Assembly (NCBI GenBank): GCA_977006965.1
Contig: OZ345372.1
Coordinates: 2,108,001-2,172,000 of the forward strand
Origin: Phymatolithon calcareum
Lineage: Eukaryota > Rhodophyta > Florideophyceae > Hapalidiales
Direction of reading: 5' to 3'
DNA: 64,000 nt
The notes under the pieces were generated by a model. That model was given only the letters and a program-made list of their open reading frames with translations. It was not told the origin of the DNA and ran no database searches. Made by a program: the position numbers and the translations under genes. Numbering within the stretch: position 1 is the stretch's first letter; every line of letters begins with the position of its first letter. Positions 63,916 to 64,000 of the stretch are shown one piece after another.

Positions 63916-64000
63916 TTAATCATTTTGGGAAGCTTACAGTAAAGAAGCACATTTTCTTAATTGTGTCCATCTTCATGTGCAGGCCGATTGCTACGATGCT

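Overview
This window is a repeat-dominated stretch of eukaryotic nuclear DNA. There are no operons, ribosome binding sites or rRNA, and no tRNA I could support. Nearly every open frame belongs to a transposable element: non-LTR retrotransposons (LINEs) with reverse transcriptase and an AP-type endonuclease, Ty1/copia and Ty3/gypsy remnants, and DNA transposons of the hAT, Mutator-like (MULE), pogo/Tc1-mariner and piggyBac types. From the look of the gypsy integrase, piggyBac, pogo (DDE_1) and BED-finger hAT proteins, my leading guess is an oomycete or similar heterokont. A red alga or other protist remains possible, and the guess rests on memory of families, not on a search.

Layout. 1-1.7 kb: an open frame split by a hAT-derived element with an exact 8-bp target duplication. 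1.9-4.9 kb: LINE 3' pieces in both orientations. 4.9-7.4 kb: a minus-strand gypsy gag remnant. 7.4-11.6 kb: LINE and small-repeat fragments. 11.6-15 kb: a minus-strand copia pol, broken only by two stop codons. 15-19.7 kb: three LINE copies abutting or nested, one split by a hAT element. 20.8-23.2 kb: a single-exon F-box/LRR-like gene. 25.2-29 kb: a MULE carrying a nested pogo-type element. 29.5-32 kb: a TA-flanked MITE and two opposed piggyBac pieces. 33.2-36.6 kb: the most complete LINE, with a 14-bp target duplication. 37-40.9 kb: LINE, MULE and gypsy pieces. 41.1-43.0 kb: a 5'-truncated LINE inserted in the gypsy flank and itself hit by a hAT MITE. 44.0-46.5 kb: the second copy of the F-box/LRR-like gene. 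46.5-57.5 kb: mostly sequence without recognisable genes, with scattered short repeats. 57.6-58.7 kb: a second copy of the hAT element at the left edge. 58.8-63 kb: a short conserved ORF and a decayed pogo-type transposon.

The best candidate host gene is the F-box/LRR-like gene in two near-identical copies 23,222 bp apart. Their divergence is mosaic: almost none across the body and 3' side, much higher at the 5' end, as expected if conversion homogenised them. The rest records successive insertions, several of which can be ordered because target duplications are intact and the empty site can be read. I saw no CRISPR-like, defence-island or biosynthetic system. The less expected items are the split ORF, element-borne hairpins, LINE 3' stem-loops with paired changes, a Tudor-like module in a copia polyprotein, and transposon ORFs reduced to their DNA-binding parts.
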